In this document: positions 8,130 to 16,370 of the stretch, piece after piece | How the letters are laid out: the number at the start of each line of letters is the position of its first letter | How positions within the stretch are numbered: the first letter of the stretch is position 1 | Notes under the pieces: model-generated | What the model was told of the DNA's origin: nothing | What the model saw: only the letters and a program-made list of their open reading frames with translations | Databases searched by the model: none | NCBI GenBank assembly: GCA_963844565.1 | Contig: CAWJON010000001.1 | Location: 310,001 to 374,000, forward strand | Source: JAFEDN01 sp963844565 | Lineage (GTDB): Bacteria > Pseudomonadota > Gammaproteobacteria > Coxiellales > Coxiellaceae | Direction: 5' to 3' | Length of the DNA stretch: 64,000 nt | Translations under genes and position numbers: made by a program

Positions 8130-8525
8130 ATGTATGCAATAGAGTTATCTGTTCAGGATGACCAAATTGATTTTCAAAACATTGTGTCGAATCTTTATTA
8201 CCCACTTTATTTGCAGGAATGCCGCCATCGTTTTCTTAAAGAGAAGGCTGGAATCGATGTTTACGAATATGCTAAAAAGGGGTTAAATTTGGTAATTGTT
8301 GAGTACAAATTAAAGTTTATCCGCTCTTTAAAAAAAGAAGATCGAATAATGGTGACGTGCGAAATTCTGCTTATCCCCAAAAGTCGCACCAAAATAATTT
8401 TTGCGCAGAAGATTTTTGCTAATGATAAATTATGTGCGGAGGCTGAGTTTGTCGGCACTTGCCTCCCAGTAACAGGTGGAAGGCCTTATATCCCTCAAGA
8501 AATTTTAAACATGGGCACTAAATAA
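8130..8525 (+). CDS. 4-hydroxybenzoyl-CoA-type thioesterase (YbgC/FadM-like hotdog protein)
   Basis: A 131-residue hotdog-fold protein. The active-site stretch reads DQIDFQNIVSNLYYPLYLQECR, read in two parts, matching the family layout in which an Asp starts a motif followed by a Tyr/Leu helix and Arg. Relatives hydrolyse acyl-CoA thioesters. The substrate cannot be told. A strong AAGGAGA precedes the ATG, and its stop overlaps the folE start by one base (TAATG), so it is probably co-translated with folE. Confidence 0.8.
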   Translation: MYAIELSVQDDQIDFQNIVSNLYYPLYLQECRHRFLKEKAGIDVYEYAKKGLNLVIVEYKLKFIRSLKKEDRIMVTCEILLIPKSRTKIIFAQKIFANDKLCAEAEFVGTCLPVTGGRPYIPQEILNMGTK

Positions 8526-9109
8526 TGAATGAAATGATAGTTGAGCTAGATGAACATCCCCCTTTTGATTTGAAAAAGGCAGAAGAGGCGTTTAAAAATC
8601 TTTTAGAAGCTTTCCACATCAATGTAGATTCTGAAAGTTTAAAAGACACCCCTCGACGAGCAGCATTGACTTACGCTGAACTCTTTACTACCCAAGACTT
8701 TAAAGTAACCACATTTCCGAATGTTCACCATTATGATGAGCTGGTTATGGTTCGTTCAATCCAATTCCACTCTGTGTGTGAACATCATTTATTGCCCTTT
8801 TTTGGCGTAGCACATATCGGTTATTTGCCTAAAAATCGCATCATTGGTTTGTCTACATTGGCAAGAATAATAGAGTTTTTTTCCAGACGTCCGCAGGTAC
8901 AAGAAAATTTAACCGCCCAAATTGCAGATTGGCTCCATGATAACTTAAAGCCAAAGGGGGTTGGGGTTATTCTGGAGGCTGAGCATTTATGTATGTCGAT
9001 CAGAGGGGTTAAAGCCCAAGGAGCACGAACGGTGACTTCTGTATTAAAAGGGTGTTTGCGCGAAAACGGCCATACCAGACAAGAGTTTTTATCATTGGCA
9101 AGAGACTGA
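8525..9109 (+). CDS. folE: GTP cyclohydrolase I
   Basis: The first enzyme of folate (and queuosine-precursor) synthesis, converting GTP to dihydroneopterin triphosphate. At 194 residues it is slightly shorter than E. coli FolE. Zinc ligands C85 and H88 (C-E-H-H-L-L-P-F) and C156 (H-L-C-M) are all present, with SIRGVKAQGARTVTS completing the active site. It is coupled by a one-base overlap to the upstream thioesterase. dihydrofolate reductase lies elsewhere in the window at 58.5 kb. Confidence 0.95.
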   Translation: MNEMIVELDEHPPFDLKKAEEAFKNLLEAFHINVDSESLKDTPRRAALTYAELFTTQDFKVTTFPNVHHYDELVMVRSIQFHSVCEHHLLPFFGVAHIGYLPKNRIIGLSTLARIIEFFSRRPQVQENLTAQIADWLHDNLKPKGVGVILEAEHLCMSIRGVKAQGARTVTSVLKGCLRENGHTRQEFLSLARD

Positions 9110-9181
9110 TGCCTTAAAGACCCTTTACAAAAAATTGTGGAAAGAGGAAAATATCCAAAGATTTTAACGGAGCAGTTTTTT

Positions 9182-9508
9182 ATGAGCGATTTAATCAAAT
9201 CCATTAATGATAGCGATTTTCAGACAATGGTTCTTCAGTCCGATTTGCCTGTATTAGTCGATTTTTGGGCGCCTTGGTGTGGCCCTTGTCGAATGATCGC
9301 GCCCATATTGGAACAGATCGCCGAAGAATACAAAACCCGATTAGTGATATATAAAATAGATGTGGATCAAAACCCTGAATCACCGGCTCGTTATGCGGTG
9401 AAAGGGATACCCAATTTAATCTTATTTAAGAATGGAAATGTAGCCGCCAATAAAGTCGGCTCCGCTACCAAATCCCAATTGGTATCTTTTTTAAATGATT
9501 ATTGCTAG
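9182..9508 (+). CDS. trxA: Thioredoxin
   Basis: A cytoplasmic dithiol reductant of 108 residues. The active site W-C-G-P-C lies at residues 32-36 in FWAPWCGPCRM, followed by the conserved KIDVDQNP and the cis-Pro loop VKGIPNLILFKNG. The ATG at 9182 with GGAG upstream is preferred to a start 15 codons earlier, which would add a non-conserved tail. It is the last gene of the yggS-thioesterase-folE-trxA run; a hairpin repeat follows within 20 bases. Confidence 0.95.
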   Translation: MSDLIKSINDSDFQTMVLQSDLPVLVDFWAPWCGPCRMIAPILEQIAEEYKTRLVIYKIDVDQNPESPARYAVKGIPNLILFKNGNVAANKVGSATKSQLVSFLNDYC

Positions 9509-9524
9509 GGGGGGGGTCTTTATA

Positions 9525-9615
9525 TCCTACGCCTCGGCGAAGCCGAGGCTCGGAATGAAGGGGGAGATCGCTCCGCTCTTCTCCCCCTTACGAATCCCCA
9601 TCAGTATAGGATTTT
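9525..9615. repeat. Hairpin mosaic repeat, copy 2
   Basis: An 8-bp stem GCCTCGGC/GCCGAGGC with GAA loop at 9531-9549, then a 10-bp stem at 9558-9567/9580-9589 (AAGGGGGAGA with TCTCCCCCTT), then CCCCATCAGTATAGGAT. Same module order as copy 1. Confidence 0.85.
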
Positions 9616-9652
9616 CTACGAAAATTGGTTTATTTATTTCTAATCAAATTAA

Positions 9653-9812
9653 TATCCTACAAACTACGGCGTAAGCTCGTATCCTTACCCGATGAGGGTT
9701 CGCAAGGGGGAGAAGAGCGGAGCGATCTCCCCCTTCATTACTGAGTTGCAGCTTTGCTGCAACTCAGTATCAAAACAAGGAAGCAATTTCGGCGAAGCCG
9801 AAAATTGCTGTC
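9653..9812. repeat. Hairpin mosaic repeat, copy 3 (opposite orientation, with extra module)
   Basis: In order: the AAGGGGGAGA/TCTCCCCCTT hairpin, a perfect 14-bp stem at 9739-9752/9756-9769 with TTT loop, and a third hairpin of AGCAATTT-CGGC type around 9782-9810 with GAA loop and one bulge. The second and third modules recur at 10.2, 13.3 and 33.4 kb with altered but complementary stems. Confidence 0.85.
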
Positions 9813-9840
9813 TTGACAAATAAAAATATAAGGCTAAAAT
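9813..9840 (+). promoter_or_regulatory. Strong promoter-like sequence upstream of rho
   Basis: A perfect TTGACA at 9813-9818 and TAAAAT at 9835-9840 with a 16-base spacer. The next gene on this strand is rho, about 480 bases downstream, so it would give rho a long leader. It could instead drive a short untranslated RNA. Confidence 0.55.
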
Positions 9841-10170
9841 GTAATTAGGATTATTCCTGGAATGTATTTTTCAATAAATTCTATATATATCCAATCGAAT
9901 TCAACCCAATCTCCATCAAATATCACATTGATGCGAATCAATATTTGATATTATCTGGATCGGGAATTGAAGCACGGTAAACACATTGAAATTTGACTGC
10001 ATGAAACAGTTTTAATGCCATTACTATGGAAATTGAGAATTCTTAAACAATTTTTGGTTATTACTTAGAAGATTACTTCAAATATGCAGTAGTTCCCGCT
10101 GAAGATTAAGTTTTTGAATAATATGAAATTAAAGTTTGATATAAAAATAATTTTTGTAGAAAATCCGATA

Positions 10171-10293
10171 CTGATGGGGGTTCGCAAGGGGGAGAAGAGC
10201 GTAGCGATCTCCCCCTTCATTGCTGAGATGCAGCTTTGCTGCGGCTCAGCATCCAAACCAGGAAGCGATTTCCGCTTCAGCGGGAATTGCTGT
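10171..10293. repeat. Hairpin mosaic repeat, copy 4
   Basis: Same three-module order as copy 3, inside the rho leader. The middle stem pairs TGCTGAG with CTCAGCA and GCAGC with GCTGC around a TTT loop, with two non-Watson-Crick positions between. The third module pairs AGCGATTTCCGC with GCGGGAATTGCT. It ends 28 bases before the rho start. Confidence 0.85.
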
Positions 10294-10321
10294 CAAATTG
10301 TCTTTTATTTTGAGAGGTACT

Positions 10322-11578
10322 ATGAATCTGACTGAACTGAAGAAAAAAATCCCCGCCGAACTTATGTCTATGGCCCAACTATTGGGCGTTGAGCGGGTCA
10401 GTAATATGCGCAAACAAGATCTCACCTTTGCTATTTTAAAAGCCCAGGCTTATAAAGGTGAAGATATATTTGGCGATGGCGTCTTAGAAATATTACAAGA
10501 TGGTTTTGGTTTTTTACGTTCAGCGACCGGATCATTTTTAGCCGGCCCAGATGACATCTACGTCTCCCCAAGCCAAGTCCGCCGGTTTGGACTGCGCACT
10601 GGCGATACCATTTCAGGAAAAATCAGACCTCCAAAAGAAGGCGAACGATATTTCGCTTTATTGCAAGTTGAAACCATCAACTTAGATCCACCGGAAGTCT
10701 TACAAAACAAAATAGCGTTTGAAAGCTTAACTCCTCTGTTTCCCAATGAGCGAATTTTTATGCAGCTTGGGAATGGTAGTGCCGCGGATACAACCGCGCG
10801 AATGATTGATTTGATTGCACCTATTGGCAAAGGACAGCGAGGTTTGATTGTCTCGCCACCGAAAGCCGGTAAAACCATGATGCTACAAAATATTGCTCAC
10901 TCCATTGCGGTTAATCATCCAGAATGTATTTTAATGGTCTTGTTGATCGATGAACGTCCTGAAGAAGTTACAGAAATGGAGCGTTCGGTGAAAGGCGAAG
11001 TAGTGGCTTCTACATTTGACGAACCCGCAACCCGACATGTTCAAGTTGCCGAAATGGTCGTTGAGAAAGCAAAGCGTTTGGTGGAACACGGCCGCGACGT
11101 CGTTATTTTATTAGATTCTATTACTCGATTAGCGCGTGCTTACAATACTGTAGTGCCAGCCTCTGGAAAAGTTTTGACTGGTGGTGTTGACGCTAATGCG
11201 CTACAAAGACCCAAACGGTTTTTTGGAGCTGCGCGAAACATTGAAGAGGGCGGCAGCCTTACCATTTTAGCCACTGCTTTAGTGGATACTGGCTCTAAAA
11301 TGGATGATGTCATTTATGAAGAATTTAAAGGCACAGGTAACATGGAAATCCATTTGGATAGAAGAATTGCTGAAAAACGCTTGTTCCCAGCCATGAGCAT
11401 CAATCGTTCTGGAACGCGACGTGAAGAATTGATTACAAAACCAGATGAGTTACAAAAAATGTGGATATTGCGAAAAATTTTACATCCAATGGACGAATTG
11501 GCTGCTAATGAATTTCTAGTAGAAAGACTGAAGTTGACTAAAACTAATGATGAGTTTTTTGATTCTATGAGGGGATAG
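10322..11578 (+). CDS. rho: Transcription termination factor Rho
   Basis: A hexameric RNA helicase that ends untranslated transcripts. At 418 residues it is almost identical in length to E. coli Rho. N-terminal RNA-binding domain with GFGFLR, Walker A P-P-K-A-G-K-T at 179-185, LLIDERPEEVTEM, and C-terminal NMEIHLDR are all intact. The ATG at 10322 follows GAGAGG by 5 bases; an in-frame start 34 codons earlier would translate the hairpin repeat and is rejected. It has a long repeat-containing leader. Confidence 0.97.
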   Translation: MNLTELKKKIPAELMSMAQLLGVERVSNMRKQDLTFAILKAQAYKGEDIFGDGVLEILQDGFGFLRSATGSFLAGPDDIYVSPSQVRRFGLRTGDTISGKIRPPKEGERYFALLQVETINLDPPEVLQNKIAFESLTPLFPNERIFMQLGNGSAADTTARMIDLIAPIGKGQRGLIVSPPKAGKTMMLQNIAHSIAVNHPECILMVLLIDERPEEVTEMERSVKGEVVASTFDEPATRHVQVAEMVVEKAKRLVEHGRDVVILLDSITRLARAYNTVVPASGKVLTGGVDANALQRPKRFFGAARNIEEGGSLTILATALVDTGSKMDDVIYEEFKGTGNMEIHLDRRIAEKRLFPAMSINRSGTRREELITKPDELQKMWILRKILHPMDELAANEFLVERLKLTKTNDEFFDSMRG

Positions 11579-11605
11579 TGGTAGTGCTATTCTTCAGATA
11601 ATCCA

Positions 11606-12922
11606 ATGAACCCACGAGTTACCGCAGTTAAAATTTTAATCGAAGTTATTCAAAAACATCGATCTTTGACTACGGTATTTCAGCAAAAGTTATCTTCAGC
11701 CATTTTGCCGCGTGATTCTAGTTTAATCAAACAATACTGCTTCGGGGTATTGCGATTTTACCACCGACTGTTACCCATTGCCCATTCATTGGTATACACA
11801 CCGCTAAAAATTGCCCATCGAGATATAGAAATTTTAATGTTGATTGGGCTATATCAACTTATCTATTTGGAGACACCGGCGTATGCAGCAGTTTCAGAAA
11901 CGGTTGCTGGCGCGGCGCAATTAAATAAGAAATGGGCTAAAGGATTAATTAATCAAGCTTTGCAAAGCTATTTGCGAACCCCTACCGTCTATTTAGAAAA
12001 AGCGGATACTTCTTTGACTGGTAAGTTTTCACATCCTCAATGGTTAATTGAAGAAATAAAACAGGACTGGCCGGTAGAGTGGTCAACTATTCTAGCGGCC
12101 AATAACCAACAAGCCCCTCTTTTTTTGCGAGTCAATATTCAAAAAATATCAAGACAGCATTATTTAAATAAATTATTGCAAAATAACATTGAAGCTGACC
12201 TCATCGATGACTTACCTCAGGCTATACGTTTAGTTAAGCCATCGCCGGTTGAAGCGCTGCCTGGTTTTTTTGACGGGGAATGCAGCGTCCAGGATTTGTC
12301 CAGCCAATTGATCAGCAAAATACTAAATATTTTGCCCGGACAGCGAGTTTTAGACGCCTGTGCCGCCCCAGGAGGCAAGACCAGCCTTATTTTAGAAAAT
12401 TTTCCAGAGAAGCTCCAACTGGTGGCTATTGAGAAGGATGCGGAACGCACACAACAAATCATTGAAAATTTACAACGCTTACATCAAGCGCATGAGCATG
12501 TTGAAGTTTTAGTAGCTGATGCCACACAACCGGATTCTTGGTGGGATGGTCGACCATTTGATTGGATTCTAGTGGATGCTCCCTGCTCAGGAACAGGCGT
12601 GATTCGCCGTCATCCCGATATCAAAATCATACGGCAACCATCAGATGTTGTATCGCTAGCCGATCAACAAAGTCGGTTACTCAACAGCTTGTGGAAATTA
12701 TTAGCGCCCGGAGGAAAATTACTCTATACCACTTGCTCTTTATTAAAAAGTGAAAATGAAAAAACGATTGAAAGCTTTTGTGTAACTTTTCCAGATGCTC
12801 TATTGCAGCCCATCGATTTATCCATCGGCTTTGCGTTAAAATTTGGTCATCAATTGCTGCCTTCGGAAAATGGCCCCGATGGTTTTTATTACGCTTTGCT
12901 AAAGAAAATCTCCAATATTTGA
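11606..12922 (+). CDS. rsmB: 16S rRNA m5C967 methyltransferase
   Basis: The protein has 438 residues. An NusB-like N-terminal domain (first ~140 residues) is followed by a SAM domain with VLDACAAPGGKTSL, the PCSGTG motif near residue 327, and the catalytic cysteine in TTCSL near 376. It methylates C967 of 16S rRNA. In E. coli it follows fmt; here it follows rho by 27 bases and could share its transcript. A large inverted repeat starts within 10 bases of its stop. Confidence 0.95.
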   Translation: MNPRVTAVKILIEVIQKHRSLTTVFQQKLSSAILPRDSSLIKQYCFGVLRFYHRLLPIAHSLVYTPLKIAHRDIEILMLIGLYQLIYLETPAYAAVSETVAGAAQLNKKWAKGLINQALQSYLRTPTVYLEKADTSLTGKFSHPQWLIEEIKQDWPVEWSTILAANNQQAPLFLRVNIQKISRQHYLNKLLQNNIEADLIDDLPQAIRLVKPSPVEALPGFFDGECSVQDLSSQLISKILNILPGQRVLDACAAPGGKTSLILENFPEKLQLVAIEKDAERTQQIIENLQRLHQAHEHVEVLVADATQPDSWWDGRPFDWILVDAPCSGTGVIRRHPDIKIIRQPSDVVSLADQQSRLLNSLWKLLAPGGKLLYTTCSLLKSENEKTIESFCVTFPDALLQPIDLSIGFALKFGHQLLPSENGPDGFYYALLKKISNI

Positions 12923-12930
12923 TCGTACTG

Positions 12931-13240
12931 CTGCTGTGCGGTGTAGATATCGAATTTTTAGACCCACTCCGCCTTATTCAGCGACATCCGCCTGCTCGCG
13001 GGATTGGCGTAGCGGGGCCCGTCAGCGGAGGTTTTTCCGTGCTCGCTTCGCCATTAATAGCGGGTGTAATACTGCCGTAAGCGCCATTGTGCTAAGTGAA
13101 CTTTTATCCTCATGAACTCGTTTCCGAATTGGCTACGCTGCGCGCGCAAAAACCTCCGCTGACACCCACTGCAAAGCTTGCTGGCGGATGCGCTGAATAA
13201 GGCTATGCAGAGAATCTAATTTTATTTATTGGATCACTAT
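12931..13240. repeat. Large palindromic repeat, left arm of an inverted pair
   Basis: This arm of about 310 bases matches 13672-13985 in reverse complement with roughly nine in ten bases identical by eye. It is also an imperfect palindrome in itself: the CTTATTCAGCG and ATCCGCC near 12973-12991 reappear inverted as GGCGGATGCGCTGAATAAG at 13182-13201. No open frame of note lies inside. It is more G+C-rich than its surroundings. Confidence 0.85.
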
Positions 13241-13671
13241 TTTTTTAAGAGAATAATCCCAATAATTAGTTTTGCCAGCAATTCCTGCTACACGTAAATT
13301 GCTTCCTGGTTGTATGCTTGGTTAGGCAAAGCCTAACCAAGCAATGATGGCCTCATCAGGATCGGTTTTTTTTAATGGAATCCAAGATAATATTTGGTCA
13401 GCAGTTCTTGCAGTCTTCTGCGGAAACGGCTGACTATTTTGCTGATGAAGAGCCGCTGCCTATTTAATAGCATAAGCTTGATTAAACGTTGATATTAATC
13501 CTGGATCCTGGATTAATGCTGCACATTTCTAGGAGGGCTAGGGATTTTATAAGCTGCAAGGCGATTACCCTGGTGTCACCAGCCAGCGCTGAAATTCAGT
13601 GAGTCATTTTTCAGTTCTTGAGAAAAAAGAATGTCAAATAATCTGTTACGGGTGTAACTTTTATCTGAAAT
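13241..13671. other. Spacer between inverted repeat arms
   Basis: About 430 bases without a supported gene. It holds a decayed copy of the hairpin mosaic repeat (13282-13372). No transposase-like frame was found on either strand. Confidence 0.5.
13282..13372. repeat. Hairpin mosaic repeat, copy 5 (decayed ends, perfect middle stem)
   Basis: Read on the minus strand the order is CCTGATGAGG, a perfect 13-bp stem (13315-13327/13331-13343) and AGCAATT...AATTGCT, as in copies 4 and 7. The stem TGCTTGGTTAGGC/GCCTAACCAAGCA differs at many positions from the TGCTGAGTTGCAGC stem of the other copies yet pairs fully. Confidence 0.75.
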
Positions 13672-13985
13672 TATAAATAGTGATCCAATGATGAAACCCA
13701 AACCTCTGCATAGCGTTATTCAGCGCATCCGCCAGCGAGCTTTGCAGCGGGTGTCGGCGGAGGTTTTTTCGCGCGCAGCGTAGCCAATTCGGAAACGAGT
13801 TCACGAGGATAAAAGTTCACTTAGCACAATGGCGCTTACGGCAGTATTACACCCGCTATTGATGGCGCAGCGAGCACGGAAAAACCTTCGCTGACGGGCC
13901 CCGCTACGCCAATCCTGCGAGCAGGCGGATGTCGCTGAATAAGGCGGAGCGGGTTTAGATCGCGAAATCTACACCGCACAGCATC
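13672..13985. repeat. Large palindromic repeat, right arm of an inverted pair
   Basis: Reverse complement of 12931-13240, from TAAATAGTGATCCAAT at the inner end to the GTGTAGA...CCGCACAGCA end. Differences between arms include small substitutions and a short insertion next to the outer end, so this is not a recent exact duplication. Confidence 0.85.
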
Positions 13986-14134
13986 CTGATTTTAAATCGA
14001 TTAAATTCAAAACCAGAATTAAAACAAGGGGGATTTTAACTCTAAAATAGATTTTCAACCAACCGGCATTTGCACTGCCAAAATTAGCAGCGATGGAATC
14101 ACTTCTCTAGCAATCTAATTTTTAAGCCATTACA

Positions 14135-16300
14135 ATGCTACTAACTATGAATACACTTCTACATTCTCTCAATCCGGCACAAAGCGAGGCGGTTTCTTCC
14201 CCGCCTGGGCATTTTTTGGTGTTAGCCGGTGCAGGAAGCGGTAAAACCCGAGTTCTGGTACACCGAATCGCCTGGTTGCTGACACATTTGCAACTGTCTC
14301 CTTCCGAAATATTAGCCGTTACCTTTACTAACAAAGCCTCGTACGCCATGCGTTCTCGAATTGAAATGCTGATGAATACACATTTAAGCGGCATGTGGGT
14401 AGGGACATTTCATGGTTTAGCACATCGCTTATTAAGATCCCATTGGAAAGCAGCTGAGCTTACCGAGTCATTTCAAATTTTAGACGCCGATGATCAATTA
14501 CGGCTTATTCGCCGTGTGCACAAAAATTTAAATTTGGATGAGAGCCAATGGCCTCCCAAACAATCCCAGTGGTATATCAATCACAATAAAGAAGAAGGAC
14601 AACGGCCACGCGCGGCTCAGCAAACCGATAATTATTTTGATGAAACCATGCAAAAAATTTATCAAACGTATGAAAATATGTGCACCACCAGCGGACTAAT
14701 CGATTTTGCAGAATTATTATTACGTTCACTCGAACTTTTACAAAAAAATCCTGATATTTGTCGCCATTATCAACAACGCTTTCGACATATTCTGGTGGAT
14801 GAGTTTCAGGATACCAATTCCATACAATATGCGTGGCTTCGCGCTTTTGCCGGAGATGAAAATTGGGTAATGGCAGTAGGCGACGATGATCAGTCGATCT
14901 ACAGCTGGCGAGGAGCAAAAATTGAAAATATGCAGCGCTTCACTCGCGATTTTCCAAACTGTAAGACCATTAGATTAGAACAAAATTATCGTTCTACGCA
15001 GGTAATCCTTCAGGCAGCAAATTCGGTGATTGATCACAATGCCAATCGTTTGGGGAAGAATTTATGGACCGAAGGGGAGCGAGGCTCATTAATCACCTTG
15101 TATGCTGCTTATAATGAACGGGATGAAGCCCATTACATTGTTTCCACCATTCGCGACTGGGTGAAACAAGGACATGCTTATCATGATGTCGCTATTTTAT
15201 ATCGTTCCAACGCCCAATCCCGTGTGTTAGAAGAACGTCTGATTGATGCAAAAATCGCTTACCATATCTACGGTGGGTTGAAATTTTTCGAACGCGCAGA
15301 AATTAAAGATGCTTTAGCGTATTTGCGTTTGTTGGCTAACCGAAATGACGATGCCGCATTTGAGCGGGTTGTGAATTTGCCCACTCGGGGAATAGGCAAC
15401 ACCACCTTAAATGAGGTGCGGGAGACAGCAAAAAATCAGCAGATCTCGTTGTGGCAAGCAGCCCAATATTTAATTCAAAATCAAATTCTCAGTGCGCGCG
15501 CCGGTAAAGCGCTACACGATTTTCTGCATCTGATTGACACCATCAATCTTACCACTCAACAAGAAACTTTAGACCACAAAACGGAACATGTTCTTCAAGC
15601 CAGCGGCTTATTATCGCTTTATGCCAAAGATAAAAGTGAAAAAGGAATTTCTCGTATTGAAAACTTAGATGAATTAATCGCGGCCACGCGTCAGTTCCAT
15701 CCCGTTGAGGAAATTGAAAATTTATCTTTACTTGATGCGTTTCTCTCTCATGTGGCACTGGAAACTGGAGAAGGACAAGCGCCAGCACAATCTGATTCGG
15801 TTCATCTGATGACCTTGCATGCGGCAAAAGGCTTGGAATTTCCATTAGTTTTTGTTGCAGGAATGGAGGAAGAATTATTCCCTCACAAGATGTCAATGGA
15901 AAATGGGAGTGGTTTAGAAGAAGAAAGACGTTTATGTTACGTCGGCATGACGCGAGCGATGGAAAAATTGGTTCTTACCTATGCACAATCTCGCTTTATG
16001 CACGGCATAGAAAGATTTAACATCCCATCACGTTTTATCAGCGAAATCCCGGGCGAGCTTATGCATGAAGAACGTCCGGCAGTACATGTTACCCCAGCCA
16101 AGCCTAGTGTGTTTCACCAGGAGGAAGATTCCTTTGACTTAGGATTGCGTCTAGGCCAACGTGTGCGTCATGCCCATTTTGGCGTTGGCGTTATAACCAA
16201 CTATGAAGGAAGAGGCGAACAAACACGTATTCAAGTCAGATTTGAAAAACATGGCGAAAAATGGCTAGTCGCCAGCTTCGCCAAACTCGAACCGGTTTAG
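14135..16300 (+). CDS. uvrD: DNA helicase II (UvrD)
   Basis: An SF1A 3'-5' helicase of nucleotide-excision and mismatch repair. It has 721 residues, normal length. Walker A G-A-G-S-G-K-T at 32-38, TFTNKA, ILVDEFQDTN near 220, GDDDQSIYSWRGA, QNYRS, HAAKGLEFPLVFVAGMEE and YVGMTRA are all intact, and the C-terminal VGVITNYEG region is present. An ATG four codons later (14147) is an equally good start; neither has a strong ribosome site. It stands between the inverted-repeat island and an ATPase. Confidence 0.95.
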   Translation: MLLTMNTLLHSLNPAQSEAVSSPPGHFLVLAGAGSGKTRVLVHRIAWLLTHLQLSPSEILAVTFTNKASYAMRSRIEMLMNTHLSGMWVGTFHGLAHRLLRSHWKAAELTESFQILDADDQLRLIRRVHKNLNLDESQWPPKQSQWYINHNKEEGQRPRAAQQTDNYFDETMQKIYQTYENMCTTSGLIDFAELLLRSLELLQKNPDICRHYQQRFRHILVDEFQDTNSIQYAWLRAFAGDENWVMAVGDDDQSIYSWRGAKIENMQRFTRDFPNCKTIRLEQNYRSTQVILQAANSVIDHNANRLGKNLWTEGERGSLITLYAAYNERDEAHYIVSTIRDWVKQGHAYHDVAILYRSNAQSRVLEERLIDAKIAYHIYGGLKFFERAEIKDALAYLRLLANRNDDAAFERVVNLPTRGIGNTTLNEVRETAKNQQISLWQAAQYLIQNQILSARAGKALHDFLHLIDTINLTTQQETLDHKTEHVLQASGLLSLYAKDKSEKGISRIENLDELIAATRQFHPVEEIENLSLLDAFLSHVALETGEGQAPAQSDSVHLMTLHAAKGLEFPLVFVAGMEEELFPHKMSMENGSGLEEERRLCYVGMTRAMEKLVLTYAQSRFMHGIERFNIPSRFISEIPGELMHEERPAVHVTPAKPSVFHQEEDSFDLGLRLGQRVRHAHFGVGVITNYEGRGEQTRIQVRFEKHGEKWLVASFAKLEPV

Positions 16301-16370
16301 ATTCATAAAGCCCCCCTTATAAAGGAAGAAATAGTTGAAAAAAACCTCTTTATAGAGTAAGTTTATAGCC

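Larger units (their letters stand above)
9509..10321. other. Repeat-rich gap between trxA and rho
   Basis: These 813 bases hold no supported gene. They contain three hairpin-repeat copies (9525-9615, 9653-9812 in opposite orientation, 10171-10293), a strong promoter at 9813-9840, and a bulged AT-rich stem at 9916-9951 (ATCAAAT, ATTGAT, GCGA loop, ATCAAT, ATTTGAT). The stretch after the promoter would be a 480-base leader of rho. Confidence 0.7.

Noticed and set aside
10220..10321. N-terminal extension of Rho by 34 codons
   Set aside because: It would translate a hairpin repeat, has no ribosome site, and Rho already has its normal length from 10322.
12778..13080. 100-codon frame across the end of rsmB and the large repeat
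   Set aside because: It is out of frame with rsmB, rich in Arg and Cys, and spans the palindrome; no ribosome site.
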